A stretch of DNA of 64,000 nucleotides from Asterella californica (lineage: Eukaryota > Streptophyta > Marchantiopsida > Marchantiales > Aytoniaceae), in assembly GCA_036924285.1 (NCBI GenBank), contig JAYKYS010000010.1, positions 7,502,001 through 7,566,000 on the forward strand, in the 5' to 3' direction. The notes beneath the pieces are model-generated. The model ran no database searches. It saw only the letters and a list, made by a program, of their open reading frames with translations, and was not told the origin of the DNA. A program made the position numbers and the translations under genes. Below are positions 32,466 through 44,399 of the stretch, one piece after another (positions within the stretch are counted from its first letter, which is position 1; every line of letters begins with the position of its first letter).

Positions 32466-34224
32466 AGACGTGAATCGCTTATCATTATATTTGTGAATTG
32501 ATATAATAATTTGATTATTTAATAGAACTTTTTTTTGAAAATGATTAAAATCTTACATTACTTTATTGCAAAAAGTTACAACTTAATTCAAAAAATAGCG
32601 ATAACAAACATCCACGGCGTTCTCCTCGTTCGCAGTGAAAGAATATTGATTTGAGAATCCAGCTTTGACGCATCCTAATACTCAAAGTAGAACTTTTTCT
32701 GTTTTCAGAAAATATAAACAAGCTAGAAGAGGTGATTGTTGTCCCGGAGACAACCGTTGGCTCAGGAATGAATAGCAAGTGATGCAGTGTAAGATGAACA
32801 GATTAAAAGTGCATTCTCGAGTCGCATATTGATCATTTGATGTATCGACAAAAGCATGAGTGTCTTTGATTGTGACGACTAATATTATATTGTATAATAT
32901 TATTTTTTGGTTTGTGACTGCAACTTACACGATTTCGCTTTTGGCAGTTATGAGTTTTTATGTTGATAAGAATAGTGTGCAATTTTAGTAGCGAGAGGAC
33001 TAGTGATTTTTGCCAAATATGCTTTCATGCATGTAACGGACTACTCGAGCTTTGAGTGAGATATTTAAAATATTCAAAAAATCCTTTACGAGGTATCAAA
33101 CTTGCCATTAGTGGACTTCTTTGCAAGAAGATATGTCATTCGCAAAGAAGAAATGATCCACATATCACTTCTCTTAACAAACTCAAGGTACAAAATAGCA
33201 AAGTTAGTCTTTCACTCAAATCAAGTCAAAATTTTGGTATCTAAATGATGTGATAACTCTCTCATCATCCAGTTTCCTATGATCTAAATAGCATCTCAAC
33301 CTAGTCCCGTAGTCTAAACTATACTCCATTAGAAATGATTGATGGATCACTTTTCGATGTAAACTGCACACATCTCATCAATTCTATAAGACATAAGTGG
33401 ATCACTTCACGTTAGACCTCACCTATCTCATCTAGAAAAAATTTTGACAAGTGATCCATGTATCACTTGTCCACCTCGAATTCTCAACTCATCACTTTTG
33501 ACATGATCCGATAAACCTTATAGAACACGTTCATGGAAAAAAGAGAAAATAAATTCTATTTTTGAAAACACAAATATTTTTGTTGACAAATATATGATGT
33601 GAATGTTCACCTTCTCTTCAGTTTTAATTGCATCTATCGTACTTGCTATCAAATGTGACATAACTCTGTAAAGATGCAAATGGAAAATCTTCGACGATAA
33701 TCGGTAGAGTGTTGATCCATTTCCTCTTTGTAACAGCCTTCAACTAGCTAACCACGGTAATCATAAAGGTCAACATTTAACGCTAATCACTTGATCATGA
33801 GAAATAAAACAACAAGAAGCTAAGTTTACAATCTAATGCATTAGTGATTTATCTAGATTTAAATTTTTTCCTACCTCCATAGCGACTCCCTTTGTCCATT
33901 TCGAAGATGGACGAAGGGAATAGAAGATAAAAATCGAAGAATGTTGTCATGTCATGATTTGATATTACATCGAACGTAAATTTGAAATCCTACATTATCA
34001 TTCCAAAGACGTTCATTTGACAAAAAGTGATTTTTTATTTAATTTTTGATTATCTATTCTCAGTACGTAAATTGTCATGGGTACTTTATTTGAATGCTTA
34101 ATCACAAAAGTTTCGAAACATGAAAGTAATAAAACCAGACCTTAACTTGTTGGTTGTGCAGACGTTGAGTGGGTATTGGCAATGCCTCGCGCTATACTAA
34201 GGGTAGAAGGGACCTGCTTGTTAT
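32466..34224. other. Non-coding, no gene recognised
   Basis: AT-rich. No supported gene or clear element borders. Confidence 0.4.
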
Positions 34225-34325
34225 TTTATTAACCCTTCTTAACTGAAAGGTTACTAGGTAATAAATCAAGAACATACTGCCTTATCCATCCAAAGATGAA
34301 GAAAGTGATTATGTTATGCATGCTT
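34225..34325. repeat. Palindromic repeat family P, degraded copy
   Basis: TTATTAACCCTTCTTAACTG faces AAAGGTTACTAGGTAATAAA (P1). A P2-like pair follows at 34270-34325 (ACATACTGCC... and ...GTGATTATGTTATGC). Confidence 0.45.
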
Positions 34326-34924
34326 CATCGTGTCGATTGATAATCTTCGAAACTGTAATAACTTTTTTCACTTCAGATTTTTAGTGTTTGTGTAAGTACT
34401 TTTATGGACTGGAAGATCGATCAATATGGTGTAATTAAGTTTTATCAGATCTCAAACTTAGGTGGGAATTAACCAGAACTGTGGGTGGATGTGGGTAATC
34501 AGAATTGAGAATCTCTAACGATATTTTATGACCCAGTTTGAGATGTGATATGTGAGCACCAAGGGTACAATTAGAACCGAGTGATGTTTCCTATTGATCG
34601 ATATAAAAAGTAAAATTAATCTTACTACTTAATTTATTGTAAATTAACATCTAACTTCGGCTAGAGGAATACTACTAAGTGAATATACATGCAACATGAA
34701 TTTCTGAGGAAGTTTTGCCCACTTGGTGTTATAAAAAGGAAATAAGTGTTAAATGAAAATCGATTCTATACCAAGCTGATAAGAAAACATAAAATTATTT
34801 TAAAAGATTAAATTTTAGCAAGACTTAGAGATACGGGAAGTTCCGGACATAACTCATAAGAGAAGTCCAGACTCACACGCTTAAAAAAATATACATGCGC
34901 CATCTGTACACAAAAATAATACAT
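34326..34924. other. AT-rich non-coding DNA
   Basis: No recognised feature. Confidence 0.4.
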
Positions 34925-34981
34925 TTATTAGTTTATTAACTAACCACCTTTCTCATAGAAGAGTTAGGTAATAAATTAAAC
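34925..34981. repeat. Palindromic repeat family P, P1 module
   Basis: TTAGTTTATTAACTAACCAC faces AGAGTTAGGTAATAAATTAA. Confidence 0.55.
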
Positions 34982-36240
34982 CCTTCTATATTTGAAGTTA
35001 AACTTGTGAATAAACTTCTGGAGGTGAATGAGAGTAGAATAAAGAATAATAGTTTCACTGAGACTAGAGATCAATTCAAACAGGTAATACAACCCTCGAG
35101 CATTAGCTCGAGGGGTACACGTAGTGGTTCTCATGATCAACCTTTTGATCATAGTTTGACTTTGACCCTCCTTCTAAGGAGTTCTAGTTTTCAGGTCCTG
35201 TACTTAAAGGTTGGATACGCTATTCTACTCTGTTCGGCCGGGTTAGTGAGAATTCCAGTTTTGGTTTCTTGTCAAAAGACTCGGTCTGCATACCTTGGGT
35301 ATTACTGTGGTGCTTACCCTCTCGTTAGATATGTGTGCATTTCTGACTTTAAAGTAATAAAATCTAGGTTGTCTTAAAATATTGTTGGATTTTTAGGTTT
35401 GTCCATGTCTTTAAGCTTTGTGTATTCTCAAGACATTAGTTCGTACTATGTCTATCGTCTATCATTCGACTTTATTGTCAAGTCCTCTACCCATCTACCA
35501 AATGTAATAAATTTTTTTCTAAAAAATTATTATAAAAAAATCAGGTAAATTGAAAGAAAAATAGTAGTGCATATATATTTGAAATGCTATCGATAAATTC
35601 TTGCAAACAGTGCATGTCGTTAGTGATGCAGAAGTTCCATCAACCATGAAACTACCGTAGTTAGAGACATGACTGTAGACTTAGATAGAGCAGGTGACTT
35701 GTTGGGCAGTTCATGGAGAAAAGAGAACCTCTCATATATCCAAGATATGATATTATGTAATGGATTCTCATATCATTGACTCCTATATTTCCTCCCGTGA
35801 GCCAAGGAACAAATCAAGTGTAGATAGATATTCGACAGCAGACATCTTCAACACGCTCAGTTGAGTTTCTAACCCACTCGAGTTATATATGATTCAGATC
35901 TACCTACTACATCTGCTTATTATGCTACTTCGAAAATGTCCTACAAATATCAAAATATTCTACACGTCTTTGGGAAGTTTGGCTTATCAAAACGTTGACC
36001 GCAAATATCACAGCGAGAACTTGATGCAACTGGAGCAACTTGTTGGTACTTCGGATCACTTTGCCAAGTAGAATATCCCTTTTAGAATATGAGTGGTGTC
36101 CAATTTCCAAACCCATGACGGTAAACTCAATAATTCTAGAGGAGTTTGATCAGATCAGCACAATTATGGATTTAACTCGTTCCATCGACTCCGACTTTGT
36201 TTGGTATGTTCTGCTATCTAAAAACCCGTAAAGGACTTCT
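34982..36240. other. Non-coding; small CTCGAG hairpin
   Basis: An 8-bp-arm hairpin, CCCTCGAG facing CTCGAGGG around CATTAG, lies at about 35092-35113. The 123-codon frame at 35006-35377 spans it and matches no family I recognise. Confidence 0.4.
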
Positions 36241-37020
36241 TCCTTACCTTCTTAAAGGATCTTTTTGCACTTCCATGTCTGTCTAATATTTAATATTTAA
36301 TATTCAAAGATTCAAAGATTTTTGGATAAATTTAATATAGAATTATTATTATTATTATATATATTTGATAATAACAAGCGGATAAAAATTCCCCAGAGAT
36401 TCATGTTACATGCATAATATACTAGCTTGAGAAGAGATATAAATCATCAATATCTGGAAACACGTGATATATATTATGTGATGAGTTATAGAAGTTTAAT
36501 CTTACTTACCACATGATCATAAATCACTTCTCCGGAAGTATGCACATTTCATCCTCTCCATTTTAAAATAATAATGAATTAATGAGTATGTATAGTGTAG
36601 CATGCTCATTAATTTATTATTTAAATAATAATCAACATTTATCATAAAATAATAAGCATTTGTACTTTCGGAAGTGTGTTTGCACGTTATGTTTACAAGT
36701 TATGTCTGGATCCGGTTGAAACTCTCAGTTCGTCTATGACTTGTTATTTATCAAAAAAATCAATATTATTTAACATAAAAAATATATATTTTCATTAATT
36801 CTCTCATTGTGTAGAAATCATTCCTTTTAGAAAGACATGGCACACGAAACACAACCAACCTGTTCCAGAATTTCACTCTATTATTGTTAGTGTTTTCTTG
36901 TACACTTTCTTCCTTACCTTGTTATGGGTTATGTTATGTTGGGATCTTTTGGCATTTCCAGGTCTGTCTAATATTTAATTTAGAGATTTTTTGATTTCTC
37001 GATCAATTTAGTATAGAAAT
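36241..37020. repeat. Direct repeat pair about 670 bp apart
   Basis: Blocks at 36241-36345 and 36911-37020 share CTTCCTTACCTT, a GGATCTTTT(T/G)GCA(C/T)TTCCA phrase, GTCTGTCTAATATTTAAT and ATTTA(A/G)TATAGAA. A weaker relative is at 40735-40790. The pair could delimit an element with terminal direct repeats; between them are TCCGGAAGTATGCAC and TTCGGAAGTGTG (about 36531 and 36665). No coding content. Confidence 0.45.
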
Positions 37021-38720
37021 TGGTCAAACATAAGATGCATATTTTCTGTTGGTCTCAGGTTGACTCTTTTCCGATGAGGCTTTATGCACCCCTATACCCA
37101 ACATGGATCATAACTCTGTTTTCCCATGAACTTTTATCGGCCGATCTTCGAGTCAATGGTGCCCTAAGTGCAGTATACAGAATGGAGTTCGCCCATGTCC
37201 CCTCGGTCAAAGAAGTGGTGGGGATGGAACTTGCGGTCCTACACCTGCACAACGGAGGTGAGACGAATGGATCAGAACGCTGTTGACTATCCTGCCTGGA
37301 GAAAGACCTTGTGAAGTGAACTTTGAGAAGGCAAGTACGTGCATGTTTATAAACTTGATACCCAAACAGCAGTTTGGGAGGTTTGTTAATTTGAGTCGTC
37401 CACATATTTTCGAGGTATTGACCGGTATTAGCGTTGACATGACATGATCGAGATGCACCAGTTTAGTACATATACTGCCCACAAGAAACGCTTTACGAAC
37501 AACAAGGTTAAAATTACCGATTGTAGTTCTCATACCGTCATACAGTAAAGAGTATTCTAGGCAACCTTCATTCCCTTCTCTTTGTCCTTCTTTGGAAAGA
37601 AAGTTGAAAGCAAAAGGGAGGACAATACAAAACATTCTAAGCAGTTCCTGTAATCTATTCCCGATTAGAAAGCCGCACATGAACAACCAGATTCTTTCTC
37701 TTTTGCCGCTTTAGTCTGTCTTGGAAAACCAGATCCTGGATACACGAAGAAGATGAATGCACAAACATAGATCCTGGATACATGAAGAAGGTGAATGCAG
37801 AAACATAAAACTTCGGACATCCCAGGGAATAAAAGTAGTCGAAAACTATTCCTATAAAACGTTGTACCAGACTTCCAGAAATGCCCCCATACCTATGGAA
37901 GGAGAACATGAACAAAGCAGGAAAAAAGATCCTCTGACATGCCGGACTTTTTTGCTACGATTATGCAACTTGAAGTACCGGTATGGCAAGCTGTCAGCGG
38001 CTACATGGTGGATGCTCGAGTCAATTAATACAAGTAGGCTGCAAAGTTTAGAATCCGTTCTCCAGTCACGAACATTCAGATTTGCGTATCTTTGTAATAT
38101 TGACAAGTGTCTCCAGACACAGCGAGAAGAAGGATAAACAGATCGCATAAGGGACATACCTTCGACAAGCTGGGAGATACGCTGCACCATTTGACATTCT
38201 CATGACGAAGCTTCAACTAAATTGAATAGAAGAAGCTGAAGCCATCTCTCACGCTGCTCCGCTCGAAGGACCGGCAAGTGGCACGAGAAGAAGCTACCGA
38301 AACTCACGTTGCTGTCAGAAGGAAGTGGAAAGACAGATCTCGCTATCCACAAGACCTAAAAAGATATCTCGCGCTCCGCGAGTCGCGACGTGACACTCTC
38401 GCCTGATGAGTCGTTGGTGCCGTCCCAGCTGGTGACCATACAGCGAAGCGTCTTGTGCCCAAGCCGATTTTGTGACTCAGCATAACAGCCAGGATTGTTC
38501 CGCTGACAAGGCAAGATCCAGTCCAGCAAAGCTTTGGCTGAGTTCAGATTCCAGAACCGAATCATGCATGAAACTTTCAAACACAAGTCAAGGGAAGTGG
38601 AACTTCTTACGACCGCCAGCACACCATTTACAGCCGTGTTGCATGGATAGCTCCAGATCGGCGCTCTGATAGATCTTTCTGGGTTTCTTGATATCATTGG
38701 GGGGACAATGGCAATATTAG
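37021..38720. other. GC-richer tract with unsupported frames
   Basis: Several overlapping frames of 88-159 codons occur on both strands (the longest is minus 37207-37686), none with a family motif I recognise. A near-perfect 38-bp tandem duplication of GATCCTGGATACA(C/T)GAAGAA lies at 37732-37807. On the minus strand MSNGAAYLPACR is followed by a GTATGT donor near 38160, so a spliced gene or relic is possible but not demonstrated. Confidence 0.3.
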
Positions 38721-40505
38721 GCAGTAGCCGGTTACTTTCACTCGAGTGCGAGTTTTTATTTAAAGATTATTTAAGGCGAATAATATATAAATATAAATAT
38801 AAATATTTTTTCAGTCGAAAATAAAAAACTTTAGCCAGTAGAGTACAGAAAACAGCCGGTACTCTCCGTCCAGATTGTAAAGTCAGAGATCTACAATTTC
38901 GAAATATCGAGTTAAAGCATTTCCACCACAGGTCTTTAAAGGTTACCCTAACTAGTTAAGGAGCAAGTTAAGAGAAAACCTTTCCACTGTTTATTTTTAT
39001 AAGAGTTTTTAGTTTAAAGTATTTCCTAAGAGCAAAACTACCACGTTCCCTAACTTAAAGATTCTAATAGAGACTCGTTAACCTAAAATCAATTTGAATA
39101 ACATTTGTGGTATTTCTACAGATTCGAGTTTATGTGTATCTACTAGTTTTATCTCTTTAAAAATCCATTTACAGATAATGGTGAAAAATTTTCACCTTTA
39201 GAAATAAATATCCCTTACTCCTAATCTCTAAAATACAAAAAAGGAGTTCTCTACACTATATGGGTGGAGATGCTCTTAGACCTCCTTTGGATACCGCATG
39301 GCCCAACGTCAGTCCTCGAGGCCGGAAGCTAACCAAACCAGAAATATCCTGAGAATCAAAAGTCCGGCACTCGTTTTGAATCCATATGAAACAAATACAA
39401 ATAATATATATATATATATAATTAATGGTGAAAAACAATATTTCATGAAATTTCTCGCTGCACATAGACAAAGAGGCTTTCTGTTTATCTTTAGCGGAAA
39501 AGCTAGATAAAGGCGTGAACTCGGAGAAGGGAAGTGTGGACGACGGCTTCATGAGCTTCATCTCGAGTGTGAGGATATGCCGATTTGAATGTGAAGATAG
39601 AAGTAGGATAGAGAGAGCGGCCTGTTTAGGGAAGTTTCCAGTTTTGGAGACGGGGAGCGTACGTAGTCATGATCCTAAAGGATAGTGCCTACGTGGTTTG
39701 CTGACAAGGTGGACGAGGAGCTGGTGGGCCCGATTCACAGTCGTCCCCATACTACGTTGTAAACTTGTAACCGTGTCGTCTCAATATATGCATTTAATTG
39801 ATTATTTAATTTCCTATATCATTTAGAATACCCAAAGAGGTTTTAGGTAACATTATCTATTGACTTCATAGAGAATAAATTTGAAATGACTAAACAGTTA
39901 TTCTCAACAGTAATAGACTAATATAGCATTGATTCAAATACAGAAACTATATTCCAAAACTTACTATTTGTTTCTAAAACATTATATATATATAAATATT
40001 TGTTTGAATCATGGTATGTACGTGATCTCAAGACAATAGCATATTTTCTTGGTTTACTTGAATGGTTCTTCTTTAAATGGTCTTTTCAACCTCCTCTCGG
40101 CATGTCATGTAATAGGGGTGTCAAAGTAAAGAGGAAAGATTCCCAAGCGCCGGATGCGAAATCAGCCGTTAGGAAACTAACATTCGCCGTAGTCGTCACT
40201 GACGGTGAATTTGATTGGTCACTATTTCTCGGGTCGTGTTTCTTTTCAAGAGTGAAAGTACACAGAGACGTGAAAAAGAAGAAACACCGCGGCTGCAGTC
40301 GCGGTTGGCTCAGGAGGCAGCCTTCCGGTTTAACGCCGTCACAGCAACGGTCTCCAAATATTTTCATTATATTCTAAAATTGACATCTCTAATAAGATAA
40401 TTCTTTTTCATGACAGAATTTTTGTAATGCAGCAATTGGTTAAACATATTCTCACGTACTCTTTTATTGTTCTATGAGAGTGTTCACGTCTCCCGAGCTT
40501 TAAAC
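38721..40505. other. Non-coding, no gene recognised
   Basis: Includes an AT run near 39404-39420. A 125-codon frame at 40000-40377 (+) matches no family I know. A GGCTCAGGAGGCAGCC phrase near 40308 echoes CTCAAGAGGCAGCCG near 31896. Confidence 0.4.
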
Positions 40506-40509
40506 CCTA

Positions 40510-40622
40510 TCTTTGGGAGCGTGCATATATATCACCCTCTCCATTTTCCGGAGAGGGTGACATGCTCCATTAATTTATCAGCTAGCTCTTTTTGATAGAA
40601 AGGTTAGGTAATAAATTAATCA
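40510..40622. repeat. Palindromic repeat family P, P2 hairpin then P1
   Basis: Perfect 11-bp arms TCACCCTCTCC (40532-40542) and GGAGAGGGTGA (40550-40560) are flanked by GCATATAT and CATGC. They are followed by ATTAATTTATCAGCTAGCTC facing AAGGTTAGGTAATAAATTAA (P1). Confidence 0.65.
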
Positions 40623-41854
40623 TTATCATAGATTAATGATCATAAAATAATTTTGATCCTCGGTCTTGTATTTTGGAAAACGAATGTCCACGTGCTCCAT
40701 TTATAGCTTATTCTGGATGTTGTAGTGATTCTTTGTTCGTCTAACATTTAACATTTAACAATGAAAATGAAAATAAATTTAGTATTAAATTTTATATAAT
40801 ATATTAATATATATCTATAAAAAATAAAGAACAGAGATAGAGCTAAAAAATCAAAAAATATTCTTCGAACTCATTCTACTCTTCTGAAAATACTTGTCGA
40901 CTTCACTCTGCTAGAGAGCAAATCCATCCGCTATATAGTCTTCTCGTTACTCAGCTTGTCTTCTCCTTGCTTCCTGTCCAATGTACACTTTGTACGCATA
41001 TTTATTTAGTGTTCTCTATAAACTTCAACTCTATACATTAGAACAATCTCACCGAAACATCGTCCCATTAATGTTTGTGTAGATGAGAACAGTTTGACGG
41101 CATGAGGGCTATTTGTCCAGTTTAGAGATTCTGAAACAGAGTATGAGATCTACAGGTATCCAGTTACACATCGTTATAGTCAGGCCTGCAATAGTAGAAA
41201 ACCTGAAACCGTTATAGTAACCTGAAATCTATAGTCGCAACGCGTTATAGTCACATTTTTCATAGTCACATATCATTTCTTGTTCATGTCTCTCGTTGTA
41301 GTCACTGTCACACAATATATCAACATATTTTTACAGAGAAAAATACAAAGAAACATGATTATAACAAGATAGTATTTTTATGTTCGTCAATAGAAACCAC
41401 TTTTCCTGCTATGTGCACTACTTCTTTCTTCTGCTTTCATTTGTGAAACAAGTCTAACATCAATTTAGAACCACAGACATCGTAACAGATTGTTGTGTGA
41501 AACAAACATTCAACTTATATTAATGTGCTCACAGTGAAAACTCAAAGTTCAGACTCAGTGCGCAAGTTTGAGAAAAGTGAAAGCTATAACGTACAGAATA
41601 TATATCAAAGGATCTCTAACTTCAAGTTTACTCATACCTCCAACTTATATCACTGTGCTCACAGGGCTCAACAAACTCAAGAGAAATTCAGTGCTGAAGT
41701 TGAAGTTTGAGAGAACTGGAATCCATGTCGATGAAGACTTTGATCCTTCCATGAGTAACTTCACATGGATATGGCCTTAGCATACTGTAACGAGTCAGAT
41801 AATTTGAGCTATGTCTAGAATATCACCTACAGAACGAACTGCCAGATCCACAAC
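40623..41854. other. Non-coding; short iterated motifs
   Basis: A CGTTATAGTCA-type word occurs about five times at 41170-41310. An imperfect duplication of CAACTTATAT(T/C)A(A/C)TGTGCTCACAG occurs at about 41513 and 41640. No gene supported. Confidence 0.4.
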
Positions 41855-42685
41855 CTATCTCCAGATCTTGCTTGCTGCGGCTAATTTCTCTAACTTCTCT
41901 TGTGTTTTAACCACCTGCTCGCGGACAGAATCGACCTCAGATTTCACTTGTCGATACGAGCCTTCTACGTGATCACCAAGGTCGTTTACACTGGTTCCAA
42001 GTCCTCGAACTTCACTCATACAGCTCTCTAATACCTCAGAGTTACTCATAATCGCGTTCTTACTTGGAAACTGGTCCCGCCCCATCGAGGGCATGTCCAA
42101 CTTTGCTCGAAGAATGTGTATGTCATTCTTCACAAGATTAGGACCTGAAACCAACCCATCGACCGACCGTCTAACTTTGAACACAGTCCGCTCTAGAGTT
42201 TTTCGACTCAATCCCACTTCCATTTCCCACTCCACGTTTGGGTGCAGCAGTTTCTGGTTGGCTATCAGCTTATGCTCGTCTGAACCTAGATTTCCACACT
42301 CGTCGGGTTTCATATCCAGTAACATGTCTGCTGCATGCCATACTGTGAACACAGGCACGTAACTAGGATCGTCCATTCGGTTCGAACGATCCATCAATCC
42401 AACTTGGAACCGCCATAAGAAGGAGGGTGAGAAATCATTGCAGCAAAGACGCATGCCACTGGGAGAAGGTGTCCCCAGAGAGTTATCATGGCTAAAGTTA
42501 ATGTGCCTCCCGCTAGAACCAGATCCCTTGTAACAATTTCTGCAACCCGTGTAAGTGAGCAAGCCCTTCAAGCTGTGAACAACTCTCACTATATATGCTT
42601 TCACCCAAAAACGCTGTTCGTATACTTCAGGCTCAGCTTTTATCGTCGCCTCAAAATCCCGCAGCCATGTGTATGGGCTTGTCAT
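41855..42685 (-). CDS. RPA1 C-terminal-like OB-fold protein with coiled coil (276 aa)
   Basis: The longest open frame in the window, 276 codons without interruption. The chosen ATG has an in-frame TGA six bases upstream. Residues about 25-55 (AYIVRVVHSLKGLL, then YTGCRNCYKG with C48 and C51) lead into C81-C82 and then FLWRFQVGLMDRSN, PVFTVWHAADMLLDMKPDE (to about 129). This order matches the zinc-containing C-terminal OB fold of the RPA1 single-strand DNA-binding subunit. The second cysteine pair is adjacent instead of C-x2-C, so zinc binding is doubtful. Residues about 217-272 form a heptad-rich coiled coil that RPA1 lacks. Candidates are a MEIOB/RPA1-like gene, a transposon-borne RPA-like protein such as those of plant Helitrons, or a new family. 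A pyrimidine tract and TTTTGCAG lie just upstream, but an exon joined there would meet the TGA. Confidence 0.5.
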   Translation of the reverse strand: MTSPYTWLRDFEATIKAEPEVYEQRFWVKAYIVRVVHSLKGLLTYTGCRNCYKGSGSSGRHINFSHDNSLGTPSPSGMRLCCNDFSPSFLWRFQVGLMDRSNRMDDPSYVPVFTVWHAADMLLDMKPDECGNLGSDEHKLIANQKLLHPNVEWEMEVGLSRKTLERTVFKVRRSVDGLVSGPNLVKNDIHILRAKLDMPSMGRDQFPSKNAIMSNSEVLESCMSEVRGLGTSVNDLGDHVEGSYRQVKSEVDSVREQVVKTQEKLEKLAAASKIWR

Positions 42686-43581
42686 CGTTCAATCTGCTGC
42701 AAAACACCACACTGTAACATGCTTAAAACTCTTCTTGAACAAAATGATAAAAAACTCATAAATTACCGTAGTGTCAAGGCAATTCTCTCAGATCTTGAGC
42801 GAAACATTAGTTATGATTCAGTTAGAGGTTTCTTCACATCGGATTGTATTGTTTGTCTTTTCGCTCTACATATCTACATATGAACTTAGTGGATGAACAG
42901 CCCATTACAAGAGAACTTCGTGATGAGAATTCATTTCACTCAATTCCATCAACTAACTCATCTCACTCTTTCACATGCGGTTATCTATATATATTCTTGA
43001 ATTTTTTGAACTTAAAATGATGTATATAGATTGGGATGCCCTGACATTAGGTATTATCTTCGCAAGAATCGCTTAACAACTTGTAACCTTACTCTACATA
43101 TTCACTCCTGTGCTTTATTGTGAGAAATCATCAACATGGACATGCATTTTTCTCAAGTAAACTTCAAAATGATCCATTCTGGAAGACACTTGGGATGCAC
43201 CATCACGGATAATAGTTCTGACCATGCAAGTTCAATAGGGTCATTCAATACTTGGCCTTACAGGATTCCTGTAATTCTCTAAAACTTTTTACACATTTTT
43301 ACTCTAAATTTTATGTAGATAGTGCCACTCAAACCTTGGTTGTAAAGGATTTTCGTAATTTTCGTAAAACTTTTTACAGCGTTTTGCCATAAATTTTACG
43401 TACCACCCCTGGAGGTGATACATAGAGTTTGCAGTCTATGGTCATAAAGCTGATGTCCTAGAAACCGTCGAAGAATTCTCAGAAGGATGTCTACAGATGT
43501 TCTGCCGTCCCTGACACAACCTACACTTCTTACACCTTTTCATCTGAAGCATGTGAAATCTGTAAGCCTCGAGTCTATGAT
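42686..43581. other. Region upstream of the OB-fold frame; no further gene
   Basis: This is 5' of the minus-strand frame. A 131-codon plus-strand frame (42488-42883) overlaps it and is taken as a shadow. No TATA box or other promoter element stands out. Confidence 0.35.
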
Positions 43582-43765
43582 AAGCTTGCATAAACTACAT
43601 AAATATCTAAACAGATGAAGAATTCAATATGTAGGTTTCAAGTGTCAGATTAAACTACGTGCATATCTAAACAGATGAAGATTTCAGTCTATAAATTTCA
43701 AGTGTTAGATTAAACTACGTGAATATCTAAACAGATGAAGATTTCAATCTATAATTCTTCATCAA
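43582..43765. repeat. 60-bp tandem array, three units
   Basis: TAAACTAC(A/G)T-(G/A)(C/A)ATATCTAA-ACAGATGAAG ends exactly at 43620, 43680 and 43740, followed by (A/T)TTCA(A/G)T(C/A)T. The period is exactly 60 bp. A diverged unit with GATTTCAATCTATAAGTTTC and AGTGTCAG-TATGGCAAAGC words reappears at 43990-44040, beyond the MITE. Confidence 0.85.
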
Positions 43766-43803
43766 TTTGTCAGATTATGGCAAAGCTTTTAGATAAGCAA
43801 CAT

Positions 43804-43930
43804 GTAAACTCTACTCATATTAATTGCCCTGCAGTGCATGAAAAAGTGATATGTCATGAATTTTCACTTCATCAGATGATCAAGATTCATGCAGACTCGC
43901 ATGAAATCAATTAATATGAATAGAGTTAAC
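43804..43930. mobile_element. Short inverted-repeat MITE (family T), copy 2
   Basis: Ends GTAAACTCTACTCATATTAA (43804) and its near-complement, ending at 43930 (AGAGTTAAC). It is 127 bp and inverted relative to the copy at 9826, with shared core words. It sits inside the tandem-repeat region and separates similar repeat units. Confidence 0.75.
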
Positions 43931-44399
43931 TCTGAGTGTACATAATGTAAAAGTCTACAAAAACTACACATTATAGTACACAAATGTCTGAATAGGATTA
44001 AGATTTCAATCTATAAGTTTCAAGTGTCAGCTATGGCAAAGCCTGTAGAACTTACCAAAAGTGTTTCATTTTCATAAACCTCAAGTGTCAGATAATGATT
44101 AGAGTTTCTGTTCAGTAGAAAATGTTAGAGAAGTGTTAGAAAATGATTGTGAGAAAAAGAGACTTACGGCACAAGCCTCTATGTCAAATAATGTCAAAGC
44201 ATGCAGAAACTACATGTACTTCTGATTTCCATAAAGTTTAAGTTTCCAATCATATTTAAGCTTGAATGATTTCCATAACTTGATTTCCAAATAATATTTA
44301 ACTTGCAAAACTACACTGCACTTCTAAAATTTTAATTTCAATCCACAAGACTCAAGTGCCCGAAAATGGCAATGAGAAAAGGAGGCTCATTCTAGAATG

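Noticed and set aside
36241..37020. Complete LTR retrotransposon with short LTRs
   Set aside because: The direct repeats are only about 100 bp and diverged, with no primer site, polypurine tract or coding sequence between them.
37207..37686. 159-codon minus-strand frame
   Set aside because: It is long for this window but has no motif, overlaps other frames of similar length and spans low-complexity Phe/Leu text. It is kept only as part of an undecided GC-richer tract.
40000..40377. 125-codon frame as a gene
   Set aside because: No family motif and it runs through a repeated GGCTCAGGAGGCAGCC region; it is shadowed by a minus-strand frame.
42488..42883. 131-codon plus-strand frame
   Set aside because: It overlaps the better-supported minus-strand OB-fold frame and lacks family features.
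43582..43765. CRISPR-like array (three 60-bp units)
   Set aside because: Units are contiguous without unique spacers and the genome is eukaryotic; it is a plain tandem repeat.
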